From JAGOUB01 sp964648045 (lineage in GTDB: Bacteria > Patescibacteriota > Gracilibacteria > Peribacterales > Peribacteraceae), in assembly GCA_964648045.1 (NCBI GenBank), contig CAZYNU010000014.1:1-26895 (forward strand): DNA of 26,895 bases, in the 5' to 3' direction. Below are positions 14,488-22,515 of the stretch, one piece after another. The position numbers were made by a program, and so were the translations under genes. Position 1 is the first letter of the stretch; each line of letters opens with the position of its first letter. The notes under the pieces were generated by a model. That model made no database searches, was not told where the DNA came from, and saw only the letters and a list, made by a program, of their open reading frames with translations.

Positions 14488-15321
14488 ATGACCCCGCTCC
14501 GCATTGCCGTCGCCGGTACGCCCCTCACCACCCCCAAGCCCGGCGGCACGGTGAAAGGCATCGCCTACGCCGCTTCGCTCGGCATCAAGGCGATGGAGAT
14601 CGAGTGGGTGCAGTCGGTACCCAGGGAGCCCCGGCGCATGGCTGAGATCCGCGCAGCGGCCGAAGAACACGATGTCTCGTTAACGGTGCACGCACCCTAC
14701 TACGTGAACCTCAACTCGCCCGAGCCAGAGAAGCTGGCGGCCAGCATACGCCGCGTGACTGATGCACTCACCATGGCCCAGCTCTGCGGCGCCTGGTCGG
14801 TCTGCGTGCATGCCGCCTTCTACTTGAAGGATCCGCCTGAGCGGGCGCTCGACCGGGTACGCAAGGCCGTCGATACCATCCTTAAGCGCAAGAAGCAGCA
14901 GTTCCCCGACGTAAACCTGGCCCTGGAGACGATGGGCAAGCACAGCCAATTCGGCACCGTCGAGGAGGTGCTGGCGATCAGCAAGGAATTCGACCAATTC
15001 CCGTGCCTCGACCCGGCCCACCTGCACGCGCGCGCCAACGGCGGCGTGAACACGACCGCCGAGTGGGACGCGCTCTTTGACCACTACACCAAGGTGCTGG
15101 GCAAGAAGTCGCTCCAGCGTATGCACATGCACTACTCCGGCATCGCCTACACTGCCGCCGGCGAGCGGCACCACCTGCCGTTCGAGGAGAGCGACGCGCG
15201 CTGGAAGGATTTTCTCAAGGTGCTCAAGAAGCGCGGCCTCGGCGGCCAGCTCGTCTGCGAATCGCCGGCGATGGAGCAGGACGCGCTCTTGCTGATGCGG
15301 ACGTACGCCAAGCTACGCTGA
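14488..15321 (+). CDS. nfo: Endonuclease IV-like AP endonuclease (TIM barrel)
   Basis: A 277-residue protein of the AP endonuclease family 2/xylose-isomerase-like barrel. Probable metal ligands in order: H68 (TVHAPYYVNL), H108 (CVHAAFY), E147 (ALETMGK), D175 and H178 (CLDPAHLHAR), H213/H215 (RMHMHYSG), H228/H229 and E258 (CESP). These match the trinuclear zinc site that cuts DNA at abasic sites in base-excision repair. The form resembles archaeal and CPR endonuclease IV more than E. coli Nfo. The frame opens at 14440, but the ATG at 14488 fits the barrel start and the leaderless promoter. A sugar isomerase is a less likely alternative. Confidence 0.85.
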   Translation: MTPLRIAVAGTPLTTPKPGGTVKGIAYAASLGIKAMEIEWVQSVPREPRRMAEIRAAAEEHDVSLTVHAPYYVNLNSPEPEKLAASIRRVTDALTMAQLCGAWSVCVHAAFYLKDPPERALDRVRKAVDTILKRKKQQFPDVNLALETMGKHSQFGTVEEVLAISKEFDQFPCLDPAHLHARANGGVNTTAEWDALFDHYTKVLGKKSLQRMHMHYSGIAYTAAGERHHLPFEESDARWKDFLKVLKKRGLGGQLVCESPAMEQDALLLMRTYAKLR

Positions 15322-15333
15322 AGACTTGTCCGG

Positions 15334-18117
15334 TTACCCGTTGCTTGGCTCCGACGGCGTGTCATTGCGCGAGATCTGCATCGTTTGGCCGCTCTCATCG
15401 GGGATGTAGAGGCTGGGATTGGAATCGCTGGATAATTCATTTTGAAAAACATCTGAAAAAGTACTGACACCTTGAGTTTTGTTCATCTTCAGCACGGAGG
15501 AGAAGAACCTGTTGTAAAGTGGGCTAGATAAAGTGTTGTAACCGTATTGACCGTACTCCGCCCCTGCCAGAGTGACGGGCTTAGGCTGACCCTCAAGTCG
15601 CTCATAAAAGGCACGAACGAAGTTGGAGCTATAACAAGAGGAAAAGACGCAGATGTCTTTTTTTGCAGGATCATCCGTCTTGAGTTGCGGAAACTTCCGG
15701 GCTCGCTCGGTAAAAGCGTCCGCCAACTCCTCTGCGGAGATGTAGACAGCTTCCCTATTTTTTCCGTTCACATCGTAGTCTCCTGTTATATAAAATCCTT
15801 TAGGTCCGCCGTGGCCCTCAAACAAAAATGTTGATGGTGGCGAAAGTGTGCGAATGGCCTTGAGTATCTTGGCCTTTATTTCGAGCCCTTCTCTGTCCAC
15901 TTCCGGGCGCAAGAGTGAGTAGCCTCCACCGCCACTTTGCTGCTGCTCAATCGCTGCTCTCACGCAAGTAGCCCCGAAACGGTGCGTGTCGCCCAACATC
16001 TTTTCAACCGAGTTGTAATATTTCTCAGACCAGGGCGCTCCCTTCTCATTACGTAGGTCTCGTACTTTTTCAGAATTTGCCATGTGCAACACGCTTCTTC
16101 CGGCGAAGAGCGGGATATCAGCATATTGTTTACGTGCGTCGAGAATGCGCTTCGTTTCGACCATGACAGCTTCCGGGGTGACTGTCTTTTTTTGGAAATA
16201 CAAGTTTCTCGCGATCATGACCATCAGCTGCTGCTCCACGTCGTTCTGCCAACCATAGCTCTTGTCCGCCGGAATGTGACTCGGGCGGAAATCGTCCTTA
16301 TAGTTATTGAGCCAGCTCAACCGCACTTCGCCCAACCGGCGACTCCGCGATTCGGTGGCTTTTTGCACTTCCCGCAGGTGTTGCAAAGCTGGATCTTGAA
16401 GAAATCTGCCTAGCTGGGCTAGTGGATCTCTTTGCATGTACCTCTGTGCGAACTGCGCGTTGTAGTCTTGCTTCAACTTGGACATATCGATAATTTTTTG
16501 TTTTTCTTCGTCTGGCAGGCTTGCCGTCGCCGCGGTGGCGAAGATGAGCTTTGCCACGGCATTTCTGTCTCCCAGTAGATATGCCGCTTCTTGCAGAATT
16601 TCGACCGCACGGGGAATCTTCTGATACTTCTCGAACATCGTAAAGGCTTGTACTGGATCGGCCTGCATCACTGCTGTGAAGATTTCCTTCACGCGCGGGC
16701 ACTTCGTCATGTACTTGGCATACGAATAGCATGTCTGCAGGACAATATTCTTCGGCTCTTTCTTCTCTCGTGAGAGTAGGTCGAGAAACACTGCTTCGAT
16801 CTGCTCGGGCGTCATCGCTTGCAGTGCGGTCTCGTCCAGTAAGGTACCTGTAGAGCTGTACAAAAGTGTGTCCGTTTTTATAGCAGGATCTTTTGGATCC
16901 AAAATGTAACGGAAGGATTTTTGCCCTTTATCAGTGAAGTAGTCTTCAGTATTGGCTCTCAAGTCCTTCATCATTATTGGCAACCCCCTCGCATCAGGAG
17001 AAAAACGCGTAAAGGAAATCATTTGTTCCTTTTCATATGTATTTTCCTCCACAGGCACCCCTGACCCCCAGCTGACTTTCCTCTGCTTTTTTCCTGCCGC
17101 GTCCAAATACTCCCACGAAAATTCTGAGCCGTTCCTGCTGCCGTTTTCGCGCACTGTCGTGCCATCCTTTGTGCGTAGGACGCGAACAGAGACAATTGAT
17201 TCTAATTCGCTCATCTTTCCTCCGACGTGAAACAGCTGTGCATTTAATTGTTTTATTACTTCCACCGCTTGCTTCTGATCGGCAGTCAGAACATCTGCCC
17301 CGGTACTGTCCCCGTTCCTGACGGCCAAGGGTAGTTTGCCTTGGAGATGACTTCTGCGTTCCGTAAGGCTCCTCTCCTCCGCAAGGAGCTCATCGTATTT
17401 CTGTACGTCTTCTGGCTTGGGAACTTGCACTACCTCCAATACATCGAAGGGAGTCGCCACGAATTCCTTCCCTTCGACAGCCCACTCGATACTGGTCTGA
17501 CTTGCGGTCAATTTAAGGGTCTTGATGTCAAAACGTTTGGCCACGAGACGCAGGGTATCAATCAGGTTGTTGCCCACTGCAGCGTCGAACTGTTTGATGT
17601 CGACTGGTATTCGCAATGGCATGGTCACCCCCATCACGCTCACGGCGTTCACTTGATAGCTGGGTGACAATGTGAGGCTCATTTTTTCGCCGGCGAACTC
17701 GCATTCCAGTTTTTCTGAGCTGAGGACCGGGTTGATGATTTTTCGGCACCCCAAGAGCTGAAGCTCCATGTGTTCATGCAAGTACGGCGAGCAATCGGCG
17801 TAAGCCTCTTTTTCGAGAGCTACGATCGCTTCCGTGCGCGACGCATCGAGCGCCTGCAGCTTGGCGCGAATCGCCTCAAGCTTGGCGCGGAAATTGGCAA
17901 CGGCGTCTTTTGCGACTAAGTGTTCCGTGTCGGCCAACTCTTTCAGCATCGTTTGAAGCCTCGCATACGCGCGGGTGCCGTCCGTATGTTGCGCAATCGG
18001 CTCGGCAGGCTTCTCCGGATTGATTGCCGGCTTGGGGATCTCCTGCAGTCCGCCAAAGGCGATCAGTCGGTGTTCGCCGGCGCCGTGATTGTTGCGGATG
18101 TTTTGCTGAAAACGCAT
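15334..18117 (-). CDS. Large caspase-like (clan CD) protein, paralogue A
   Basis: A 927-residue protein I do not recognise as a named family. Residues 15-40 hold GEHRLIAFGGLQEIPKP and a Pro-rich linker; 50-110 are coiled-coil-like; 130-230 appear beta-rich; a long, mostly helical middle follows (240-660), with CYSYAKYMTKCPRVKEIF (463-480). The C-terminal part (about 665-865) looks caspase-like: FAGRSVLHMA (671-680), the hydrophobic strand TFLFEGHGGP (H769), and DICVFSSCYS (C828). The H and C, each after a beta strand, resemble the clan CD dyad (C25/CHAT/metacaspase types). No signal peptide is seen. About half of the residues match paralogue B, while both protein ends are nearly identical. 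It looks more A/T-rich than its neighbours. Peptidase activity is inference. Confidence 0.8.
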   Translation of the reverse strand: MRFQQNIRNNHGAGEHRLIAFGGLQEIPKPAINPEKPAEPIAQHTDGTRAYARLQTMLKELADTEHLVAKDAVANFRAKLEAIRAKLQALDASRTEAIVALEKEAYADCSPYLHEHMELQLLGCRKIINPVLSSEKLECEFAGEKMSLTLSPSYQVNAVSVMGVTMPLRIPVDIKQFDAAVGNNLIDTLRLVAKRFDIKTLKLTASQTSIEWAVEGKEFVATPFDVLEVVQVPKPEDVQKYDELLAEERSLTERRSHLQGKLPLAVRNGDSTGADVLTADQKQAVEVIKQLNAQLFHVGGKMSELESIVSVRVLRTKDGTTVRENGSRNGSEFSWEYLDAAGKKQRKVSWGSGVPVEENTYEKEQMISFTRFSPDARGLPIMMKDLRANTEDYFTDKGQKSFRYILDPKDPAIKTDTLLYSSTGTLLDETALQAMTPEQIEAVFLDLLSREKKEPKNIVLQTCYSYAKYMTKCPRVKEIFTAVMQADPVQAFTMFEKYQKIPRAVEILQEAAYLLGDRNAVAKLIFATAATASLPDEEKQKIIDMSKLKQDYNAQFAQRYMQRDPLAQLGRFLQDPALQHLREVQKATESRSRRLGEVRLSWLNNYKDDFRPSHIPADKSYGWQNDVEQQLMVMIARNLYFQKKTVTPEAVMVETKRILDARKQYADIPLFAGRSVLHMANSEKVRDLRNEKGAPWSEKYYNSVEKMLGDTHRFGATCVRAAIEQQQSGGGGYSLLRPEVDREGLEIKAKILKAIRTLSPPSTFLFEGHGGPKGFYITGDYDVNGKNREAVYISAEELADAFTERARKFPQLKTDDPAKKDICVFSSCYSSNFVRAFYERLEGQPKPVTLAGAEYGQYGYNTLSSPLYNRFFSSVLKMNKTQGVSTFSDVFQNELSSDSNPSLYIPDESGQTMQISRNDTPSEPSNG
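15338..15420. repeat. 3'-end direct repeat, copy in paralogue A
   Basis: 83 bases matching 18196-18278 at 79 positions. All four differences are synonymous, so the last 28 residues (NPSLYIPDESG to PSEPSNG) are identical in both proteins. Confidence 0.9.
18008..18078. repeat. 5'-end direct repeat, copy in paralogue A
   Basis: 71 bases matching 20905-20975 at 67 positions, encoding GEHRLIAFGGLQEIPKP and the start of the Pro-rich linker. Confidence 0.9.
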
Positions 18118-18123
18118 CTTCTT

Positions 18124-18129
18124 ATGGTA
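18124..18129 (-). promoter_or_regulatory. -10 element of paralogue A
   Basis: On the minus strand TACCAT, preceded by TGC (extended -10), ends 6 nt before the ATG at 18117. It lies in the 74-base gap between the two paralogues, which contains no other feature. Confidence 0.45.
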
Positions 18130-18191
18130 GCATAAAACGTCCTAAAATGCCATTACAGCGTTACTTGGCACCGAAGAGACAGAATGACGCT

Positions 18192-21005
18192 TTATCCGTT
18201 GCTCGGCTCTGACGGCGTGTCATTGCGTGAGATCTGCATCGTTTGGCCGCTCTCATCGGGAATGTAGAGGCTGGGATTTGTGGGGCCGGAGAATTCCTGC
18301 CGGAAGACATCGGCGAACGTTGTGACACCGTTGTCTCTCCCAAGCTGCATGACGTTTGAGGAAAATTTACTGATCAGCGGGTCGTTCCAGTCCGAATACC
18401 CTTTCTGGCCATACTCGGCCGAGGCGAGGGTCACCGGCTTCGGCAGGCCTTGGAGCCTCTGGTAGAAGAGGCGCGTAAGGGTGGCGCTGTAGCAGGATTT
18501 GAAAATGCAGATGTCTTTTTTCGCCGGATCATCGGTTTTGAGTTGCTCGAATTTCTGCGCCCGTTCCGCGAAGGCATCAGCCAATTCCTCAACGGATAAT
18601 TTGACGGCGTTCAACTCGACGTTTTTTTGCCCGCTCAATTGGCCGTCGGAGAGGTAGAAGGCATCGGGACCGCCGTGTCCATCGAACAAGAACGTCGCGG
18701 GCGGCGCGATCGTGCGAATGGCCTGCAATACCCTAGCCTTGATCACTTTCGCCTCCTCTCTTAAGGCGGGACGCAAGAGGGAGTAACTGCCACGCCCGTT
18801 TTGCTGCCGCTCTATCGCCTTTTGGGTGCCGATAGGAGCAAATCGATACGTATCACCGGCATTTTTCTCGGCATCATCGTACTGCCAATTCGAATATGGC
18901 TTTCCTTGGTTGTCGAGTGACTCACGAATTTTTTCACCATGAGCGATGTGCAACACATTCCTTCCGGCGAAGAGAGGGATGTCCGCGTATTGCTTGCGCG
19001 TGTCGAGAATCCGCTTCGTTTCCGCCATAACGGTTTCCCGAGTGACTGCTTTGTTTTGGAAGTAGAGGTTCCTGGCGATCATCACCATCATCTGCTGCTC
19101 CACGTCGCTGATTTCGGCGTAGGTCATCGCCGGCATGTGGTTGGCGTCGATCTGATCCTTAAAGTGACGCAGCCAGCTCAACGGCACTTCGCCCACCCAG
19201 TAGCGCTGCGACCTGGTCGCCCGTTGCACTTCCTCTAGGTTCAACAGGGCAGGATCCGCCAAGAATGTTTTTTTCTCAGGGTCATAGTCTTTTCTCAGGT
19301 ATTTCGGCACGAATGTCTCGTCGTAGACTGCCTTCCGATTGGTCAAGCTAATGATCCTTTTTTTCTGCTCTTGGGGCAGCTTGGCGACAGCCTCATTCTT
19401 GTCTATCAAATTCGTCACTGCCACCTTGTCACCCAGCTGGTAGGCCGCCTCCTCGAGAAGTTCGACTGCACCGGGAATCTCCTGATAGGTGTCGAACCTC
19501 GTAAAGGCTTGGGTGGGATTATTTCTCAAGGCCAGCCTAAAAATATCCTTTACGCGGGGGCACTTCGCCAAATGCTTCGCGCAAGAATAACAGCTCTCGA
19601 AGATGGGAGGATTCTTAAAGAACCTGTCTTCTTTTTGCCGTGAGAGCTGACCGAGGAACGCCGCCTCGATCTGTTCGGGCGCCATCGCGCGCAGGGCCAC
19701 CTCGTCCAGCAACGTGCCGGTCGCGCTGAAAAGCAGCGTTTTCGTGACTGTCTTGGAATCTTTCGGATCAAGTACTTGGCGATAGGACTTTTGCCCCTTG
19801 TCATCAAAATAGTCCACCGTATTGGCCTTTAGATCCCTCAGAACGGTCGGCAGACCATTCTTCGCAGCAGAAAAATTCGTCGAACGAACCAATTGCCCCT
19901 TCTCATAGTCACTCTGAGCGGACATCGTCCACGACCACTCGACCTTCTTGCGATTTTTTCCTTCCGCATCCAGGTAGGTCCAATTTGTGCAATAGGTAAA
20001 TGCTGGATCTCCTTTCTCGTGTACCGTCGTCCCGTCCTCCGCACGCAAGATGCGAAAACAAGCAGCATCGCTCAATGTCCTCTTTTGATGCTCCAAGGAA
20101 TACGTTTTCTTTTCTATCGATTCAAGCTCTGTCCATGCCGCCTTTTGCTCTGCTGTTAGGTGATCAATTTTGACTTTGGGCTCGTTTCTGAGTTCTTTAT
20201 ACAATACCCTGAGAGTGTCAGAGGGGAACATTTTTTCTAGTTCATGGCAGCGCTCTCTTACTTTTCGTAGATTGATCGAGATCTTCAAGTAATTCTCCAA
20301 AATTTCCTGCTTGGGAGACTGCACCACCTCCAATACATCAACGGAGCTCGCCACGAATCTCTTTCCCTCCGCGGTCCACTCGATGCGCGCCTCATTGGCC
20401 GAAAATTGCAGGGTTTTAACGTCGAACCGCTTGGCAATGAGCCGCAAGGAACTAATCAAGTTTTCACCCACCGCGACGTCGAACCGTTCAATGTCGACGG
20501 GGTTTTCCAACGGTAAGAACGCGCCCATGACGCTGACCGCGCTCACCTGATGGCTGGGCGTCAGCGTCAGAGTTATTTTCTCGCCGCCGAATTCGCAATC
20601 CAGCTTCTCCTTTTTTAAGACCGGATTCAGGATCTTCGGGCAACCGGCGAGGCGCACCTTGAAGCTTCTTTCCAAGAAGGGGGCGCAGTCGGCGTACGCC
20701 TCTTTCTCCAGGGCAAGGATTGCTTCCGTTCGCGACGCGTCGAGCGCATTGAATTTCGCGCGGATAGCTTCAAGCTTTGCGCGGAACGTATCTGCGGCAT
20801 CTTTGTCCACCAAGTGCTCCATGTCGCCGAGTTCACTAAGCACGGCCTCGATCCTCGCCTGGACGCGACCAGCGTCTGCGCGTGGCGGCACCACCGGCTC
20901 AGCCGGCTTCTCCGGATTGGTTGCCGGCTTGGGGATCTCCTGCAGGCCGCCGAAGGCGATGAGTCGGTGTTCGCCTGACCGGTAGTTGGCGTGGCGGGGC
21001 CGCAT
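18192..21005 (-). CDS. Large caspase-like (clan CD) protein, paralogue B
   Basis: A 937-residue paralogue of the downstream protein with the same order: GEHRLIAFGGLQEIPKP near the N-terminus, Pro-rich linker, coiled-coil (about 40-105), beta-rich part, long helical middle, then the caspase-like end with FAGRNVLHIAHGEK, TFLFDGHGGP (H777) and DICIFKSCYS (C838), and an identical final 28 residues. Both candidate catalytic residues are kept, and the distance from the Cys to the C-terminus is the same (99 residues) in both, which argues for selection. There is no signal peptide. The frame extends to 21035, but alignment with paralogue A and a TCTAAT hexamer 6 nt upstream favour the ATG ending at 21005 (ATG 21008 is the alternative). 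The upstream coiled-coil gene stops 7 nt before it. Confidence 0.8.
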   Translation of the reverse strand: MRPRHANYRSGEHRLIAFGGLQEIPKPATNPEKPAEPVVPPRADAGRVQARIEAVLSELGDMEHLVDKDAADTFRAKLEAIRAKFNALDASRTEAILALEKEAYADCAPFLERSFKVRLAGCPKILNPVLKKEKLDCEFGGEKITLTLTPSHQVSAVSVMGAFLPLENPVDIERFDVAVGENLISSLRLIAKRFDVKTLQFSANEARIEWTAEGKRFVASSVDVLEVVQSPKQEILENYLKISINLRKVRERCHELEKMFPSDTLRVLYKELRNEPKVKIDHLTAEQKAAWTELESIEKKTYSLEHQKRTLSDAACFRILRAEDGTTVHEKGDPAFTYCTNWTYLDAEGKNRKKVEWSWTMSAQSDYEKGQLVRSTNFSAAKNGLPTVLRDLKANTVDYFDDKGQKSYRQVLDPKDSKTVTKTLLFSATGTLLDEVALRAMAPEQIEAAFLGQLSRQKEDRFFKNPPIFESCYSCAKHLAKCPRVKDIFRLALRNNPTQAFTRFDTYQEIPGAVELLEEAAYQLGDKVAVTNLIDKNEAVAKLPQEQKKRIISLTNRKAVYDETFVPKYLRKDYDPEKKTFLADPALLNLEEVQRATRSQRYWVGEVPLSWLRHFKDQIDANHMPAMTYAEISDVEQQMMVMIARNLYFQNKAVTRETVMAETKRILDTRKQYADIPLFAGRNVLHIAHGEKIRESLDNQGKPYSNWQYDDAEKNAGDTYRFAPIGTQKAIERQQNGRGSYSLLRPALREEAKVIKARVLQAIRTIAPPATFLFDGHGGPDAFYLSDGQLSGQKNVELNAVKLSVEELADAFAERAQKFEQLKTDDPAKKDICIFKSCYSATLTRLFYQRLQGLPKPVTLASAEYGQKGYSDWNDPLISKFSSNVMQLGRDNGVTTFADVFRQEFSGPTNPSLYIPDESGQTMQISRNDTPSEPSNG
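18196..18278. repeat. 3'-end direct repeat, copy in paralogue B
   Basis: Partner of 15338-15420 (79/83 identical by eye). The identity is much higher than in the middle of the genes. Confidence 0.9.
20905..20975. repeat. 5'-end direct repeat, copy in paralogue B
   Basis: Partner of 18008-18078 (67/71 identical by eye). Confidence 0.9.
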
Positions 21006-21011
21006 CATGGC

Positions 21012-21017
21012 ATTAGA
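21012..21017 (-). promoter_or_regulatory. -10 element of paralogue B, containing the upstream stop codon
   Basis: On the minus strand TCTAAT (5/6) ends 6 nt before the ATG at 21005. Its internal TAA (21013-21015) is the stop codon of the coiled-coil gene. Confidence 0.45.
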
Positions 21018-21324
21018 ATGAATCGAGACCGGCATTCGCCTGCTTCATGTCTGCCGCCTGCTCTCTCGCCTCTGTCGCGCCGCGGGATCTTTTTACGCTG
21101 CCATCAAGGTCCGTGGCGAGCTGGGAAATCTCCGCTTCCAGCAGGGCCACTTGCCCCCGGTAGTCCATCTCGATGTGGTGTAGATGCTCGGCCTTTTTCA
21201 GGAGAGATCGTTCCAAGGTATGCAACTCCTCACTGCTCACTGTCGAAAGCGAATTTGCCAGGACGTCTGCATCCACTTCAGGAAGCAATCGGGAGGCCAG
21301 GAGCACAACGCGCTGTTGAAACAT
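21013..21324 (-). CDS. Small coiled-coil protein upstream of the caspase-like pair
   Basis: A 103-residue protein starting MFQQRVVLLASRLLPEVD. From about residue 35 it is strongly helical with heptad-like hydrophobic spacing (EELHTLERSLLKKAEHLHHIEMDYRG, then VALLEAEISQLATDLDG in two parts), so a coiled coil is likely. The C-terminus is charged and probably disordered. No known family is recognised, and no membrane segment is seen from this start. The frame continues to 21366, adding a hydrophobic stretch (VSLFVLLYF). I prefer 21324 because the extended -10 at 21333-21341 lies just upstream; the longer form would be a membrane-anchored protein. It stops 7 nt before paralogue B and may be its partner. 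Confidence 0.6.
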   Translation of the reverse strand: MFQQRVVLLASRLLPEVDADVLANSLSTVSSEELHTLERSLLKKAEHLHHIEMDYRGQVALLEAEISQLATDLDGSVKRSRGATEAREQAADMKQANAGLDSF

Positions 21325-21332
21325 ATTAAAAT

Positions 21333-21341
21333 ATAATAGCA
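21333..21341 (-). promoter_or_regulatory. Extended -10 of the coiled-coil gene
   Basis: On the minus strand TGC plus TATTAT (21333-21338, 5/6) ends 8 nt before the ATG at 21324, in a very AT-rich stretch. Confidence 0.5.
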
Positions 21342-21423
21342 CAAAAAGGCTTACATAGCCATTCATGTGAATCCATCTAAATGGAGGGCTGTGCCCGTCG
21401 CTGTCGCCGAAAAGCGCGCAATT

Positions 21424-21432
21424 TGCTATACT
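21424..21432 (+). promoter_or_regulatory. Extended -10 promoter of gap
   Basis: TGC plus TATACT (21427-21432, 5/6) without a clear -35. The leader of about 18-25 nt has a pyrimidine-rich run just before the ATG and a small GGGA/TCCC pairing at its start. Confidence 0.6.
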
Positions 21433-21457
21433 GGGAGCAACTTCCCCTCCTTCTTAC

Positions 21458-22465
21458 ATGAACCTCGCGATCAACGGATTTGGCCGCATCGGACGCCAGG
21501 CGCTCCGCATCATCCTTGCTAAGCACCCGGGCATCGAGGTGGTGCTCATCAACGATCTTACGGACACCAAGACCCTCGCCCATCTCTTCCAGTTTGATTC
21601 CACATACGGCACCTTCCCAGGTAAGGTCACGCACACCGAGGACGGCATCGTCGTGGACGGCAAGAAGATCCGCGTCTCGGCCGTGAAAGATCCCGCCGCC
21701 CTGCCCCACGCGGAGATGAAGGTCGACATCGTCATCGAGTCGACCGGCCGCTTCACCAAGCGTGAGGACGCCGCCCTGCACCTCAGGGCCGGCGCCAAGA
21801 AGGTCATCATCTCGGCTCCTTGCAGCGACAAGGCTGACGGCACGTTCTGCATGGGCGTGAACAACGAGACGTACGACCCGGCCACGATGCACGTCGTCTC
21901 GAACGCCTCGTGCACCACCAACTGCCTCGCGCCGATGGTGAAGGTGCTCAACGATGCCTTCGGCATCGAGCACGGCCTGATGAACACGATCCACAGCTAC
22001 ACGAACGACCAGCAGCTGCTCGACCTGCCCCACAAGGACCTGCGCCGCTCCCGCGCCGCCGCGCTCAGCATGATCCCCACCAGTACCGGCGCCGCCAAGG
22101 CCATCGGCCTGGTGGTCCCCGAGGTGGCCGGCAAGATGCACGGCGTCTCCATCCGCGTGCCCACGCCTACGGGTTCGCTGAACGACGTGACGGTGGTGAC
22201 CACCAAGGAGGTGACGGCCGAAGCCATCAACGAGGCCTTCAAGAAGGCCGCCGCCTCCGGCCCGCTCAAGGGCATCCTCGGCGTGGAGGACCGTCCGATC
22301 GTCTCGCGCGACATCGTTGGCGACCCCCACAGCTGCATCATCGATTTGGAACTGACGCAGGTGATGGGCAAGAATCTCGCCAAGATCTTCGGCTGGTACG
22401 ACAACGAGTGGGGCTACAGCAACCGCATCGTCGAGCTGGCGGCCTTCATGGGCTCCAAGCTCTGA
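21458..22465 (+). CDS. gap: Glyceraldehyde-3-phosphate dehydrogenase, type I
   Basis: A 335-residue cytoplasmic glycolytic enzyme of normal length. The N-terminal NAD-binding fold has NGFGRIGRQALR (6-17) and INDLTD (31-36), whose Asp suggests NAD specificity. The catalytic signature is SNASCTTNC with C152, and the partner is H179 (NTIHSYTNDQ). SMIPTSTGAAKAIG and the WYDNEWGYSNR end are classic. It converts glyceraldehyde-3-phosphate to 1,3-bisphosphoglycerate. The gene is monocistronic between its own promoter and a strong terminator. It is clearly more GC-rich than the caspase-like genes beside it, with codon use expected of a highly expressed gene. Confidence 0.97.
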   Translation: MNLAINGFGRIGRQALRIILAKHPGIEVVLINDLTDTKTLAHLFQFDSTYGTFPGKVTHTEDGIVVDGKKIRVSAVKDPAALPHAEMKVDIVIESTGRFTKREDAALHLRAGAKKVIISAPCSDKADGTFCMGVNNETYDPATMHVVSNASCTTNCLAPMVKVLNDAFGIEHGLMNTIHSYTNDQQLLDLPHKDLRRSRAAALSMIPTSTGAAKAIGLVVPEVAGKMHGVSIRVPTPTGSLNDVTVVTTKEVTAEAINEAFKKAAASGPLKGILGVEDRPIVSRDIVGDPHSCIIDLELTQVMGKNLAKIFGWYDNEWGYSNRIVELAAFMGSKL

Positions 22466-22482
22466 TCCCCTCTTCTGCCAAG

Positions 22483-22511
22483 AAAAAGCCCGCCGGTCGG
22501 CGGGTTTTTTT
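22483..22511. terminator. Bidirectional terminator between gap and the HTH gene
   Basis: CCCGCC (22489-22494), loop GGTC, GGCGGG (22499-22504), followed by seven T on the plus strand and preceded by five A, which give a T tract on the minus strand. It serves both convergent genes. Confidence 0.9.
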
Positions 22512-22515
22512 ATGT

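Noticed and set aside
15334..21324. Mobile element or toxin-antitoxin module explanation for the tandem paralogues
   Set aside because: No transposase, integrase, terminal repeats or tRNA attachment site surrounds them, and no antitoxin-like DNA-binding gene lies beside them. The direct repeats lie inside coding regions at matching positions.
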